Positions 54,807 to 64,000 of a stretch of DNA of 64,000 nt are shown in pieces. The position numbers and the translations under genes are program-made. Below the pieces are notes generated by a model. That model made no database searches and was not told the origin of the DNA. It saw nothing but the letters and a program-made list of their open reading frames with translations. This DNA comes from Manihot esculenta. Its lineage: Eukaryota > Streptophyta > Magnoliopsida > Malpighiales > Euphorbiaceae. Where the stretch lies: NCBI RefSeq assembly GCF_001659605.2, contig NC_035177.2:1116611-1180610 (forward strand), in the 5' to 3' direction. How positions within the stretch are numbered: position 1 is the first letter of the stretch; each line of letters opens with the position of its first letter.

Positions 54807-57800
54807 ATGCGAGGAACTCGTCGATCAGCTCGATTGACTGGAGTCCCACCAGAGAATGAGAGACTAGCTGCTCGTCCTCCTGCATTGCCAAGGGCAAGGT
54901 CTCAGAGATCTAGCAGGGAAGGTATGTCAATAGACCCTAGAAGGTCTGTCGACGAGAGCAGAAGAGGAACAGCTAGAGGAGGTAGATCAGAGGAAGAGAG
55001 GGAGGCTATGGAGACTGATCCGTCTATGGATGAAGGTATGGGAGAATCCGAGGGAGGCGTTCAGGCCTCAGGTTATGGCTATCCATCCTTGTTTCAGGAG
55101 CCAGAGTATCCGATGGAGGGTATGTCGGAATACTCTCGTTTTGACCCATATCCTACATACATGCCATATATGCCATATCCTCACTATTATCCACCATATC
55201 CTATGTATCCAGTTTCCCCTACCCATCCAAGTGCAGCACACTTAGAGCTAAATGAACCAGTACCACCACCAGAACCAGTAGCCCCTGTTGTTGACAGACA
55301 TGAACCTAGCTCATCTGGAGGTAAAGTCCAAATGACGGAGTACTTGAAATTGGATGCTCCGAAATACAATACGGGAGATGATCCATTTGATTACCTCAGA
55401 GCAGTTAGGATGATCACCAGTGAATTGGGAGCAGATGATAGGAGAGCCATTGAGATGGCAGGTTTCACATTAAAATGCAGGAAAGCCAGAGAATGGTTTA
55501 AGCATTATGTGGAGCCTAGACTGGACAGCCTGTCATGGGGAGAGTTCGCTAATGAGTTTGCAGGGTGGGCTTTTCCTGATAGTTCCAGAGAGCTGAAGAT
55601 AATTGAGTTTGAACAGTTGAGACAAACAGATGAGATGACTGTTGATGAGTTCACAGATAAGTTCCTAGATTTGCTTCAGTACGTGGGTCAGGCCTATGAT
55701 ACTGATCAGAAGAAGGCGAGGAGATATACCATGAGACTTCATCCCAGGTATTCTTCTTTGATCCTTCCAGCAGAAAAGGAGAGTTTTCACTCAATTATAG
55801 ATGCAGCTAGGAAGATGGAAGCGAGTGCTACTATTCAGAAACACTCAAAGGCACAAGCTTCGGGTTCTAAGGCCCCCAGTTCAGGGTCTACAGGCAGTAA
55901 GAGATGGGATAGAGCGAGAGGAACAAGGAAAGGGTTCTGGAGTAAAGTCAAGTCAGGTCTGGGAATCGGTAGTGGCTCAAGCTCTGGCACAGCTCCAGTC
56001 TGCAGACGATGCGGAAAACCACATGGAGGAGTTTGTCGGTTGGGATCTACAGCTTGTTTTCGATGTGGACAGGAAGGGCATATTGCTCGGGATTGTCCGC
56101 AGATGACTTTTGCACCATCCCAGCAGATGAGGTCAGGCAGTGTGGTACAGCCAGTTGTACGGCCAGCAGCTCCAGTCATGCCTCAGATTAGTGGCAGAGG
56201 TAGAGGGAGAGGGGTAGCCTCTACTTCAGCAGCAGGTTCCCGAGGTGGAAATCCGGTAGCCCCAGCACGGATTTTCACATTGACACAGGAGGAGGCTAAC
56301 ACGTCGAACACAGTGGTGTCAGGTAATCTCATCATTGGGTGTTCAGATGTGTATGCTTTGATGGACCCCGGTGCTTCTCATTCCTTTATTGCTTCGAGAG
56401 CCATAGAGCGATTGGGTTTGATCAGTTCTGAGTTAGAGTATCCTCTCTGGGTCAGTGGACCTAGATGTGACCCATCAGTGGCAGTGTCAGTCTGTCGTTT
56501 CAGTCCAGTATTCATAGAGGGTAGATGCCTTCCAACTGACCTTGTGGTTCTAGACTTGACAGATTTTGATGTCATTCTAGGGATGGATTGGCTATCTGCA
56601 TATGGTGCTACGTTGGACTGTCGAGAGAAGCTAGTGAGTCTCAGAGACCAGGATGGGTCAGAGTGTGTCTTCAGAGGAGACAAGAGAGGTACACCCAGAG
56701 GTATGATTTCAGCCCTTCAGGCTCGTCGTTTGCTTAGGAGGGGTTGTCAGGGGTTTCTAGCTCATGTGAGAGAGCTAGACGGTCAGGTGAGGGAACCAGC
56801 CACAGTACCAGTAGTGCGAGAGTTTCTCGATGTATTCCCAGATGATTTGCCAGGACTACCACCGGATAGGGAGATAGGGTTTGGAATTGAATTACTGCCA
56901 GGTACTAGACCGATCTCTATTCCTCCCTACAGGATGGCGCCAGCTGAGTTAACAGAGTTGAAAGAACAGTTGCAGGACTTGGTAGATAAGGGTTTCATCC
57001 GCCCTAGTACCTCACCTTGGGGTGCTCCAGTGCTCTTTGTCAGAAAGAAGGATGGATCCCTTAGACTTTGTATCGACTATAGACAGTTGAACAAGGTCAC
57101 TATCAAGAATTGGTATCCCTTACCTCGGATTGATGATCTATTTGACCAGCTAGCTGGAGCAGGTTGTTTCTCAAAAATAGATCTGAGATCTGGGTATCAT
57201 CAGTTAAGAGTCAGAGAGGCAGATGTGCCTAAGACAGCTTTTCGAACCAGATATGGGCATTATGAGTTCTTAGTGATGCCGTTCGGGTTGACTAACGCCC
57301 CTGCAGCATTTATGGATCTCATGAACAGAGTATTTAGTGAGTTTCTGGATCACTTTGTCATTGTGTTTATCGATGATATCTTAGTGTATTCCAGAGATGC
57401 AGAGGAGCATGCCCAGCATCTGAGGATTGTTCTGCAGACACTGAGAGAGCATGGTTTGTATGCCAAGTTCTCGAAGTGTGAGTTTTGGTTACGGAGCATT
57501 GCCTTCTTGGGACATGTGATATCAGCAGAGGGTATTGAGGTAGATCCCAAGAAGATAGAGGCTGTAGCTAACTGGCCCAGACCCACGTCAGTGACTGAGA
57601 TTAAAAGTTTTCTGGGACTGGCAGGTTACTACAGGAGGTTCGTTCAGAACTTCTCAAAGATAGCAGCTCCTATGACCAAATTGACTCAGAAGAACCAGAA
57701 GTTTATCTGGTCAGACCAGTGTGAAGAGAGCTTTGAGGAGCTCAAGAGGAGACTGACGACAGCACCAGTGCTAGCTCTGCCTGTTAGTGACAAGGATTTC

Positions 57801-59708
57801 ACAGTGTTCTGTGATGCATCTCGAGTTGGATTGGGTTGTGTATTGATGCAGGGTGATAGAGTAATAGCTTATGCTTCTAGACAGTTGAAGAAGCACGAGT
57901 TGAATTACCCTACCCATGACCTAGAGATGGCAGCAGTTATCTTTGCACTTAAGATGTGGCGGCATTACCTCTACGGAGTGAAATGCGAGATCTTCACCGA
58001 TCACAAGAGTTTACAGTACATCTTAAGTCAGAGAGAGCTGAATTTGCGGCAGAGAAGGTGGGTCGAATTGCTCAGTGATTATGATTGTAAAATCCAGTAT
58101 CATCCGGGTAAGGCGACTGTTGTCGCAGACGCCCTAAGCCGGAAGTCACTAGGCAGTTTATCCCATATAGCAGCAGAGCGGAGACCGGTTGTGATGGAGC
58201 TTTATAAGCTCTTTGCCGAGGGATTACAGCTAGAGTTGTCTGGTACAGGTGCATTGATAGCACAGATGAGGGTGACACCTGTGTTTCTGGAGCAGATAGC
58301 TCAGAGACAGCATGAGGACCCTGAGTTGATGAAAATTGCCAGGACTGTTCAGTCAGGCAACAATGCAGAGTTCAGATTTGACAGCAAAGGGATCCTTCGC
58401 TATGGGAGTCGACTTTGTGTACCAGATAGGGGCAGTGTGAAGGAAGACATTATGAGGGAAGCTCATAATGCGAGGTATAGTGTTCACCCAGGAGCCACCA
58501 AGATGTATCAGGATCTAAAAAGGGTTTATTGGTGGCCAGCCATGAAGAAGGAAGTGGCACAGTTCGTGACAGCCTGTGAGGTTTGTCAGAGGGTGAAATT
58601 AGAGCATCAGAAACCAGCCGGAATGCTTAACCCATTACCGATTCCAGAGTGGAAATGGGAGAACATAGCCATGGATTTTGTAGTGGGTTTACCAGTAGCG
58701 TCCAACAGGATAGACTCGATATGGGTGATTGTGGACAGACTCACGAAATCTGCTCATTTTCTTCCAGTACGGAGTAACTATTCTGTGGATAAGTTGGCAC
58801 AGGTCTATCTGGATGAGATAGTGAGATTACATGGAGTCCCAGTGTCTATAGTTTCAGACAGAGGACCTCAGTTTACCTTCCGCTTTTGGCGGAGTCTGCA
58901 AAGTGCAATGGGCACAAGGTTAGATTTTAGTACTGCTTTCCACCCACAGACTGATGGACAGTCAGAAAGGACCATCCAGACCATAGAGGATATGCTTCGC
59001 CTATGTGTGTTAGACTTTGGCGGTTCTTGGAGGCAGCATCTACCTTTGGTAGAGTTTGCCTACAATAACAGTCATCATGCTAGCATTGGGATGGCTCCTT
59101 ATGAAGCTTTGTATGGGAGGAAGTGCAGATCCCCTGTTTGCTGGGAAGAGGTAGGAGAGAAGGCTCTTGCAGGGCCAGAGTTAGTAGACATTACCAGTAG
59201 AATGGTGCCCATGATCAGAGAGAGAATCAGAACAGCTCAGAGTAGACAGAAAAGTTATGCAGACGTTCGCAGAAAGCAGTTAGAGTTTCAAGAGGGTAAT
59301 TGGGTATTGCTGAAAGTGTCTCCAATGAAAGGAGTGGTTCGTTTTGGAAAGAAAGGTAAATTGGCTCCACGGTACATTGGACCCTTTGAGGTGTTGCAGA
59401 GGATCGGAAATGTGTCGTATAAGCTGGATTTACCTGCTTCTATGGAGAGAATTCACCCGGTATTTCATGTTTCTATGCTACGACAGTTTGTGTCAGATCC
59501 GAATCAGGTTCTGAGTGAGCCTGAGGTGGAGATTCATACGGATCTCACCTATATAGAGCAGCCAGTGCGGATTCTGGACACGCAGATCAGACAGCTAAGG
59601 AACAAGGAGATTCCGATGGTGAAAGTTCTGTGGAACCACCATAATCTAGAAGAGTGCACTTGGGAGACGCGGGAGTCTATGCTCCAGCAGTATCCACATC
59701 TGTTTTGA
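54807..59708 (+). CDS. gag-pol: Gag-Pol polyprotein of element I, 1633 aa, uninterrupted
   Basis: One frame runs from ATG 54807 (first ATG, shared [17 protein letters not shown] start) to TGA 59708. Order by residue: basic N-terminus and Tyr/Pro-rich segment (about 100-150); capsid domain (about 190-330, EWFKHYVEP at 229); CCHC knuckle C417-C420-H425-C430; aspartic protease D520-PGASHSF; RT with VFIDD (D856, D857); RNase H (D1003 in CDASRVGLG); integrase finger H1220, H1227, C1257, C1260 and catalytic D1290, D1351, E1387 (35 residues between the last two); a C-terminal chromodomain-like segment (about 1584-1633, ending QQYPHLF). All expected catalytic residues are present. Gag and Pol are in one frame, so a protease-cut polyprotein is expected rather than frameshifting. 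The Tekay/Del assignment rests on chromodomain-like end, primer site and single ORF. Confidence 0.95.
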   Translation: MRGTRRSARLTGVPPENERLAARPPALPRARSQRSSREGMSIDPRRSVDESRRGTARGGRSEEEREAMETDPSMDEGMGESEGGVQASGYGYPSLFQEPEYPMEGMSEYSRFDPYPTYMPYMPYPHYYPPYPMYPVSPTHPSAAHLELNEPVPPPEPVAPVVDRHEPSSSGGKVQMTEYLKLDAPKYNTGDDPFDYLRAVRMITSELGADDRRAIEMAGFTLKCRKAREWFKHYVEPRLDSLSWGEFANEFAGWAFPDSSRELKIIEFEQLRQTDEMTVDEFTDKFLDLLQYVGQAYDTDQKKARRYTMRLHPRYSSLILPAEKESFHSIIDAARKMEASATIQKHSKAQASGSKAPSSGSTGSKRWDRARGTRKGFWSKVKSGLGIGSGSSSGTAPVCRRCGKPHGGVCRLGSTACFRCGQEGHIARDCPQMTFAPSQQMRSGSVVQPVVRPAAPVMPQISGRGRGRGVASTSAAGSRGGNPVAPARIFTLTQEEANTSNTVVSGNLIIGCSDVYALMDPGASHSFIASRAIERLGLISSELEYPLWVSGPRCDPSVAVSVCRFSPVFIEGRCLPTDLVVLDLTDFDVILGMDWLSAYGATLDCREKLVSLRDQDGSECVFRGDKRGTPRGMISALQARRLLRRGCQGFLAHVRELDGQVREPATVPVVREFLDVFPDDLPGLPPDREIGFGIELLPGTRPISIPPYRMAPAELTELKEQLQDLVDKGFIRPSTSPWGAPVLFVRKKDGSLRLCIDYRQLNKVTIKNWYPLPRIDDLFDQLAGAGCFSKIDLRSGYHQLRVREADVPKTAFRTRYGHYEFLVMPFGLTNAPAAFMDLMNRVFSEFLDHFVIVFIDDILVYSRDAEEHAQHLRIVLQTLREHGLYAKFSKCEFWLRSIAFLGHVISAEGIEVDPKKIEAVANWPRPTSVTEIKSFLGLAGYYRRFVQNFSKIAAPMTKLTQKNQKFIWSDQCEESFEELKRRLTTAPVLALPVSDKDFTVFCDASRVGLGCVLMQGDRVIAYASRQLKKHELNYPTHDLEMAAVIFALKMWRHYLYGVKCEIFTDHKSLQYILSQRELNLRQRRWVELLSDYDCKIQYHPGKATVVADALSRKSLGSLSHIAAERRPVVMELYKLFAEGLQLELSGTGALIAQMRVTPVFLEQIAQRQHEDPELMKIARTVQSGNNAEFRFDSKGILRYGSRLCVPDRGSVKEDIMREAHNARYSVHPGATKMYQDLKRVYWWPAMKKEVAQFVTACEVCQRVKLEHQKPAGMLNPLPIPEWKWENIAMDFVVGLPVASNRIDSIWVIVDRLTKSAHFLPVRSNYSVDKLAQVYLDEIVRLHGVPVSIVSDRGPQFTFRFWRSLQSAMGTRLDFSTAFHPQTDGQSERTIQTIEDMLRLCVLDFGGSWRQHLPLVEFAYNNSHHASIGMAPYEALYGRKCRSPVCWEEVGEKALAGPELVDITSRMVPMIRERIRTAQSRQKSYADVRRKQLEFQEGNWVLLKVSPMKGVVRFGKKGKLAPRYIGPFEVLQRIGNVSYKLDLPASMERIHPVFHVSMLRQFVSDPNQVLSEPEVEIHTDLTYIEQPVRILDTQIRQLRNKEIPMVKVLWNHHNLEECTWETRESMLQQYPHLF

Positions 59709-59771
59709 GGTTAGTTTCCTCCTTGTGTTTTGTTTTTGTTGTTTTCGGAACATCCGAGGACGAATGTTCTT

Positions 59772-59783
59772 AAGGAGGGGAGA
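59772..59783 (+). other. Polypurine tract of element I
   Basis: AAGGAGGGGAGA lies two bases before the 3' LTR, after 'GAGGACGAATGTTCTT'. Confidence 0.82.
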
Positions 59784-59784
59784 A

Positions 59785-61951
59785 TGTAATACCCGGCTAG
59801 AATCCGGCACCGGAATTCCTATTGTCTGGTGGAATCCGGGGTGCTGGGATTCGAGAAAAGGGTAGGAGTCTTGTTTTCTAAGTGTTATGATGTGTTTTCT
59901 AGTTTTTCAGTTCGACAATGTTGAGTGTTGAAGAGAAAATAGGTCATGGAGACTTCAGCCAAGTTCGGCCGCCGAAAGTGCCCAATGTTCGGCTTCTTAA
60001 ATTCACGTTCGGCCCCCGAATGTTGCATGGTTTTGCATGCGATTGGGCAGCCGAAGCTGAGTTGGCTAGTGAGCTGAGTCATGTTTTTTGACAAGTGTTG
60101 GCCTCAGATTCTTGCCATGGAATGACCACGTCTCTTATGACTCATCTGTACATGTTTTTGGTTGTTCTTACAACAGTTTGAGGTGCTTGCAAAGGTGTTG
60201 AGAGTTGAGAGGAACAAAAGTTACGCTTTTGAGATTTTGAGAGGTTGAAGAGAGATTGATCTGTTTTTCCTTTGTTCAGTGTGTGTATCTTCCTGTTTCC
60301 AGAGGTAAGGGCAGTTTTAGACCCTGTTTATATGTTTTCTGAAGGTTTTATGGGAGTTATGGACGGAGATGCATGTTTAGGTTCTTAATGATAGTTTTGA
60401 TGAGTTATGCATGTATACATGTTTATGTGTTATGGTTATTCTGTTGTTTGGGGTTATTAGGTAGTTTTGGACCCCTGTGGACATATACATGAGTATATGT
60501 GAGTTGAGTAGAGGAGGTATGCATGTGTGGAGAGCTTGAAGGGAAGGAGGAGAGAGTTTGCCGTTGAAGCTGAGTTCTGGATGAACTCAGGTTCGGCAGC
60601 CGAAGGTTCATTCGGCCGCCGAACCTCTTGTATGGTGGCTTAGGCTGCCACAGTTTGCCCCCGCGAGTTTTGCATGTTCGGCTCTGTGTGGGGGATTCGG
60701 CCGCCGAAGGTGCCGCCGAAGGTGCTTGAGTTTCGTCTCTGGAGAGGACTTTCGGCCGCCGAACCTGCCGCCGAAAGTGTTCTGTCCAGCTTTTCTTTTG
60801 CATGTTTTGCATGAGTTTTAGAGTGAGATGAAGGGGTTTCTTGGGTAGTTTAAGAGAGGTAGTCTTACGATAGTTTGGTCCCTCATTTGAGTCTTTATGT
60901 GCTGATACAGACCAGAGGAACCAGAGAGAGCAGCAGTGAGTCCTGCTCCAGAGGTTCAGAACCTGCAAAGTCAGTCAGTCCAGATAGCCAGAGGTGAGTG
61001 GAACTAAACTTACTACTTTTTAAAGTAAGAAATAGAATGTTTTAGCATATCTCATGCATCATGATTATGCCATAGGTTGATTGCATTAGTATTCACGAAT
61101 ATGTTGCATTGCATAGTTCTTTGTTGATGTGGGTAAATGCTGAAGGATCCAATAGTCTCAGACAGGAAGTCCAGGAGCCTTTGACTACGCCCTGGCAAGT
61201 ATAGCAAAGTCCAGGAGCCTTTGACTACGCCCTGGCAGGTATAGCAAAGACCAGGAGCCTTTGACTACGCCCTGGCAATGGTAAGTACAGAGGTGTTATA
61301 TACACATATATATATATGACAGGAAGACCAGGTGCTCGATTCTACGCCCTGGCACAGAGTTACTGGGACTATGTGGTGACAGGTTTACTCTTGATGTGGC
61401 TTGTCTGTGATATGGTGCATTCCATGAGATCATATTTTACTGAGATGTTTTATTATTCTACTCACTGGGCTATAGAGCTCATCCCACTCCCTTAACCCCA
61501 GTTTTGCAGGTTCAGTGTACAGTGTACAGGGACAGTCCAGCAGAGTACAGGAAGAGTAAAGAGATCTATAATAGCTTAGAGTGGACATGTAATATTAACG
61601 AGATGTAATAGTTGTTGCGTGACCTAGTGATGTATGTGTTGTACATGATCTGTATATGTATCTATGTTTTCCTGTATGTGAAAACCAGGCTTAACAGGTA
61701 TGAGTTAACCCATCTAGAGCAAGCTCTAGTCAGGGATACAGAGTACAGAGTACATGAGTACAGAGGACAGAGATAGTGCATGCACAGGTTAAGCCTTGGT
61801 TCAGAAAAGAGTTTTATTTTCACATAAAATATATGATCATGTATGAGATTTACAGGTACACAGAGAGTATAGCAGGCTTGCTACGGGTTCTGGCGGCCTT
61901 AAGCCGACCTGAATCCTAGCGCCGGTGACGGTCCATTTTGGGGTCGTTACA
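59785..61951 (+). repeat. 3' LTR of element I (2167 bp)
   Basis: TGTAATACCCGGCTAG .. GGGGTCGTTACA. It is nearly identical to the 5' LTR but lacks one 19-bp iteron unit near 59965. The conserved hairpin is at 60589-60626 and the small-hairpin array at 61168-61354. ATTGC follows, in gag of element J. Confidence 0.93.
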
Positions 61952-64000
61952 ATTGCCTAGGGCAATGTCTAGCAGGTCCAACAGGGACAGAGTAGCAAGA
62001 GACCCTAGAAGGTCTTTGGATCTGGGTAGAAGCAGGTCAGTCAGAGGAACAGTTCAGGGAGGAGCGTCAGAGGATATGGGGGATGATATGGACGTGGAAC
62101 AGAGGAGGGATGGCAGTTTGGGAGTCAGTATGCCAGAAGAAGGAATGGGAGAGTCCCAAGGAGGCACTCAGGCCTCGGGATTTGTACAGCCACCTCACTA
62201 CCCACATTTCTCACAACATCCCGGGTATTCGATGGGAGGTACATCGGATTACCCTAGTTTCACCCCCTTATCCCACACAGATGCCATACCCACCATACTA
62301 CCCACCATACTCTCAGTACCCAATGTATCCACCTCCACCCTACTATCCAAATCCAGCAAACCCTACCTCAGAAAATGTTGCACCATCTCCACCACCTGCA
62401 GAACCAGCAGCCCCAGTTGTTCAGCCACCTAGACCTAGCTCAGCCAGTGGGAGCAAGGTTAAGATGACAGACTATATGAAGTTGGGTGCTCCCCAATTTG
62501 AAACCGGTGATGATCCGTTCGTGTACTTGGAGCGGGTCAAGGCAATTACAGATGAGATAGGGGCGGATGACAGTAGAGCCATTCAGATGGCCGGGTTCAC
62601 GCTTAAGTGCAAGAAGGCACGAGAGTGGTTCAAGAATTATGTGAACCCAAGAGTGGACAGCATGACTTGGGAAGAGTTTGCAAACGAGTTTGCAGGATGG
62701 GCTTTCCCTGATAGTTCAAGGGAATTGAAGATGATAGAATTCGAGCAGTTGAGGCAGACTGATGACATGAGTGTAGACGAATATACTGATAGATTTATGG
62801 AGTTGTTGCCATTTGCAGGGCAAGACCTTAGCACAGACCAGAAGAAGTCGAGGAGGTATATCATGAAGCTCCATCCCAGGTATTCCTCCTTGGTACAGTC
62901 AGCAGATAGAGAGAGTTTTCACGCCATAGTAGACATGGCTAGGAGAATGGAGGCTAGTGCCATCGTACAGGGGTCAGTCAAGCAGACAGTGGCACAAGCT
63001 TCTGGTTCTAAAACTCCGGGTGGGGGAAGGTTAGACCCCTCTACCCTGAGTGCATCAGCTTCAGGCAGTAAGAGATGGAGTAAACCCAAGGGTAAGAAGA
63101 ATAAGTTCTGGAACAAGGTCAAATCTAGTCTGGGATTTGGGAGTGGCTCAAGCTCTGGTGCGGATAATGCAGTATGTGCGAGGTGTGGTAGGCCACACAA
63201 GGGAGTATGTCGGTTTGGGACAAACACTTGCTTCAGATGTGGTCAGGAGGGGCATATAGCTCGAGATTGTCCAAGAGCGGCCCCGATGGCTCAGTCCCAG
63301 CAGACAGCTTCAGGCAGTGTAGCGCAACCAGCAGCTCCAGCCATGACTCAGGCCAGTGGCAGAGGCAGAGGGAGAGGAGCAGCCTCTTCTTCAGCGGGTT
63401 TCAGAGGTGAAGGTCCATCAGCCCCAGCACGGATCTTCACAATGACACAGCAGGAGGCAGACGCATCCAACACCGTGGTGGCAGGTAATCTCGTCATTGG
63501 ATGTTCGGATGTATATGCTTTGATGGACCCTGGTGCATCTCATTCTTTTATTGCTCCGAGAGCCGTCCAGAGGTTGGGGTTGATGATCTCTAGGTTAGAG
63601 TGTCCTCTCTGGGTCAGTGGACCCAAGTGTGATCCATCAGTGGCAGAGTCAGTCTGTCAGTGTAGTCCAGTTTTTGTTGAGGGGAGATGCATGTCCGCCG
63701 ACCTTGTGGTTCTAGATTTGACAGACTTTGACGTCATTCTAGGGATGGACTGGTTATCTACCCATGGTGCTACCTTGGACTGCAGGGACAAGGTAGTCAG
63801 GTTCAGAGGTCAGGATGGATCAGAGGTTGTCTTCAGAGGAGACAGGAGGGGTACACCTAGAGGTATGATCTCAGCTCTTCAGGCTCGTAGGTTGCTTAGG
63901 AGGGGATGTCAGGGGTATTTGGCTCATGTGAGAGAGCTTAATAGTCAGGTTAGAGAGCCCGCCTCAGTGCCAGTGGTTAGAGAGTTCTTAGATGTGTTCC
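61952..64000 (+). pseudogene. gag-pol: Element J: gag-protease fragment of another Tekay-like element, open to the window edge
   Basis: It starts abruptly at codons matching 'LPRAMSSRSNR' of element D gag (about 35 codons into Gag) and closely follows B and D rather than I. A 1-base C insertion at about 62266 (CACCCCCTTATCCC) shifts the frame. From ATG 62281 I read no stop to 64000, through the capsid domain, CCHC knuckle ([15 protein letters not shown], about 63231-63275), protease DPGASHSF (about 63521) and into the protease-RT linker. The 5' end and LTR are absent because the LTR of I abuts it. It may be intact apart from that frameshift; the rest lies beyond the window. Confidence 0.88.

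Larger units (their letters stand above)
52407..61951 (+). mobile_element. Element I: young, apparently intact Tekay-like retrotransposon
   Basis: LTRs at 52407-54590 and 59785-61951 differ by about five substitutions, a 19-bp deletion and two missing bases at the very start of the left one. Primer site, leader, one uninterrupted gag-pol ORF and polypurine tract are present. The bases outside (TACGA on the left, ATTGC on the right) do not match, so there is no target-site duplication. The left flank is RT of element G; the right flank is gag of a different subfamily. Confidence 0.92.

Noticed and set aside
54807..59708. Endogenous caulimovirus-type sequence, suggested by the RT and zinc knuckle
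   Set aside because: LTRs, integrase with a DD35E core and chromodomain-like end are present and no movement protein is seen, so these are LTR retrotransposons.

Overview
The window is plant nuclear heterochromatin made entirely of nested transposable elements. I found no host gene, tRNA, rRNA or CRISPR array. The evidence is Ty3/gypsy chromovirus-type polyproteins (Tekay/Del-like), a Ty1/copia element, an Athila-type Ty3/gypsy element and a hAT-type MITE. The retroelements have plant tRNA primer-binding sites (TGGTATCAGAGC for initiator Met; TGGACCCGTTGTCGGGGAA, Athila-like). A eudicot is likely and Euphorbiaceae (cassava or rubber tree type) is a guess; the species cannot be read from the sequence.

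Layout. (1) 1-116 is the tail of an LTR. (2) 117-37657 is the left part of an old Tekay-like element A: 5' LTR 117-2338, then gag/pol cut into five pieces. The insertions in A are a minus-strand solo LTR (2791-5445, itself carrying a 466-bp hAT MITE), a plus-strand solo LTR (6352-8648), a complete Tekay-like element B with unusually short 386-bp LTRs (8820-14974), and a copia element C (17941-37580). Inside C sits a complete Tekay-like element D (21419-33551), and inside the 3' LTR of D sits a solo LTR E (30586-32815). Every one of these insertions has a 5-bp target-site duplication (8 bp for the hAT MITE), so the insertion order is certain: A first, then B, C and the solo LTRs; D after C; E after D. 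(3) 37658-39029 is a decayed minus-strand gene resembling the plant 'putative gypsy-type transposon' family. (4) 39030-44948 is an Athila-type remnant F: 5' LTR, gag scraps, protease, RT and RNase H, without integrase or 3' LTR. (5) 44949-52406 is a 5' part of Tekay-like element G, holding solo LTR H (47299-49544). (6) 52407-61951 is Tekay-like element I, with nearly identical LTRs and a single uninterrupted 1633-codon gag-pol ORF; it is the only element here that looks coding-competent. (7) 61952-64000 is the gag-protease part of another element J, open to the window edge.

How the parts work. In a Tekay-like element the 2.2-kb LTR supplies promoter and leader. The polyprotein gives Gag (capsid plus zinc knuckle), protease, RT/RNase H and integrase with a chromodomain-like C-terminus. 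A polypurine tract primes plus-strand DNA. The most interesting signals are in the LTRs, not in the proteins: (a) dense clusters of the 13-mer TTCGGCCGCCGAA and variants, also present in the unrelated Athila-type element, in its LTR and inside its coding region; (b) a roughly 40-nt two-part hairpin kept in every full-length LTR; (c) a short tandem array of small hairpins whose arms change together between copies; (d) conserved splice-donor and acceptor-like sites suggesting a leader with two introns. Element I also lacks a target-site duplication and joins two unrelated flanks, which points to recombination or an assembly join.
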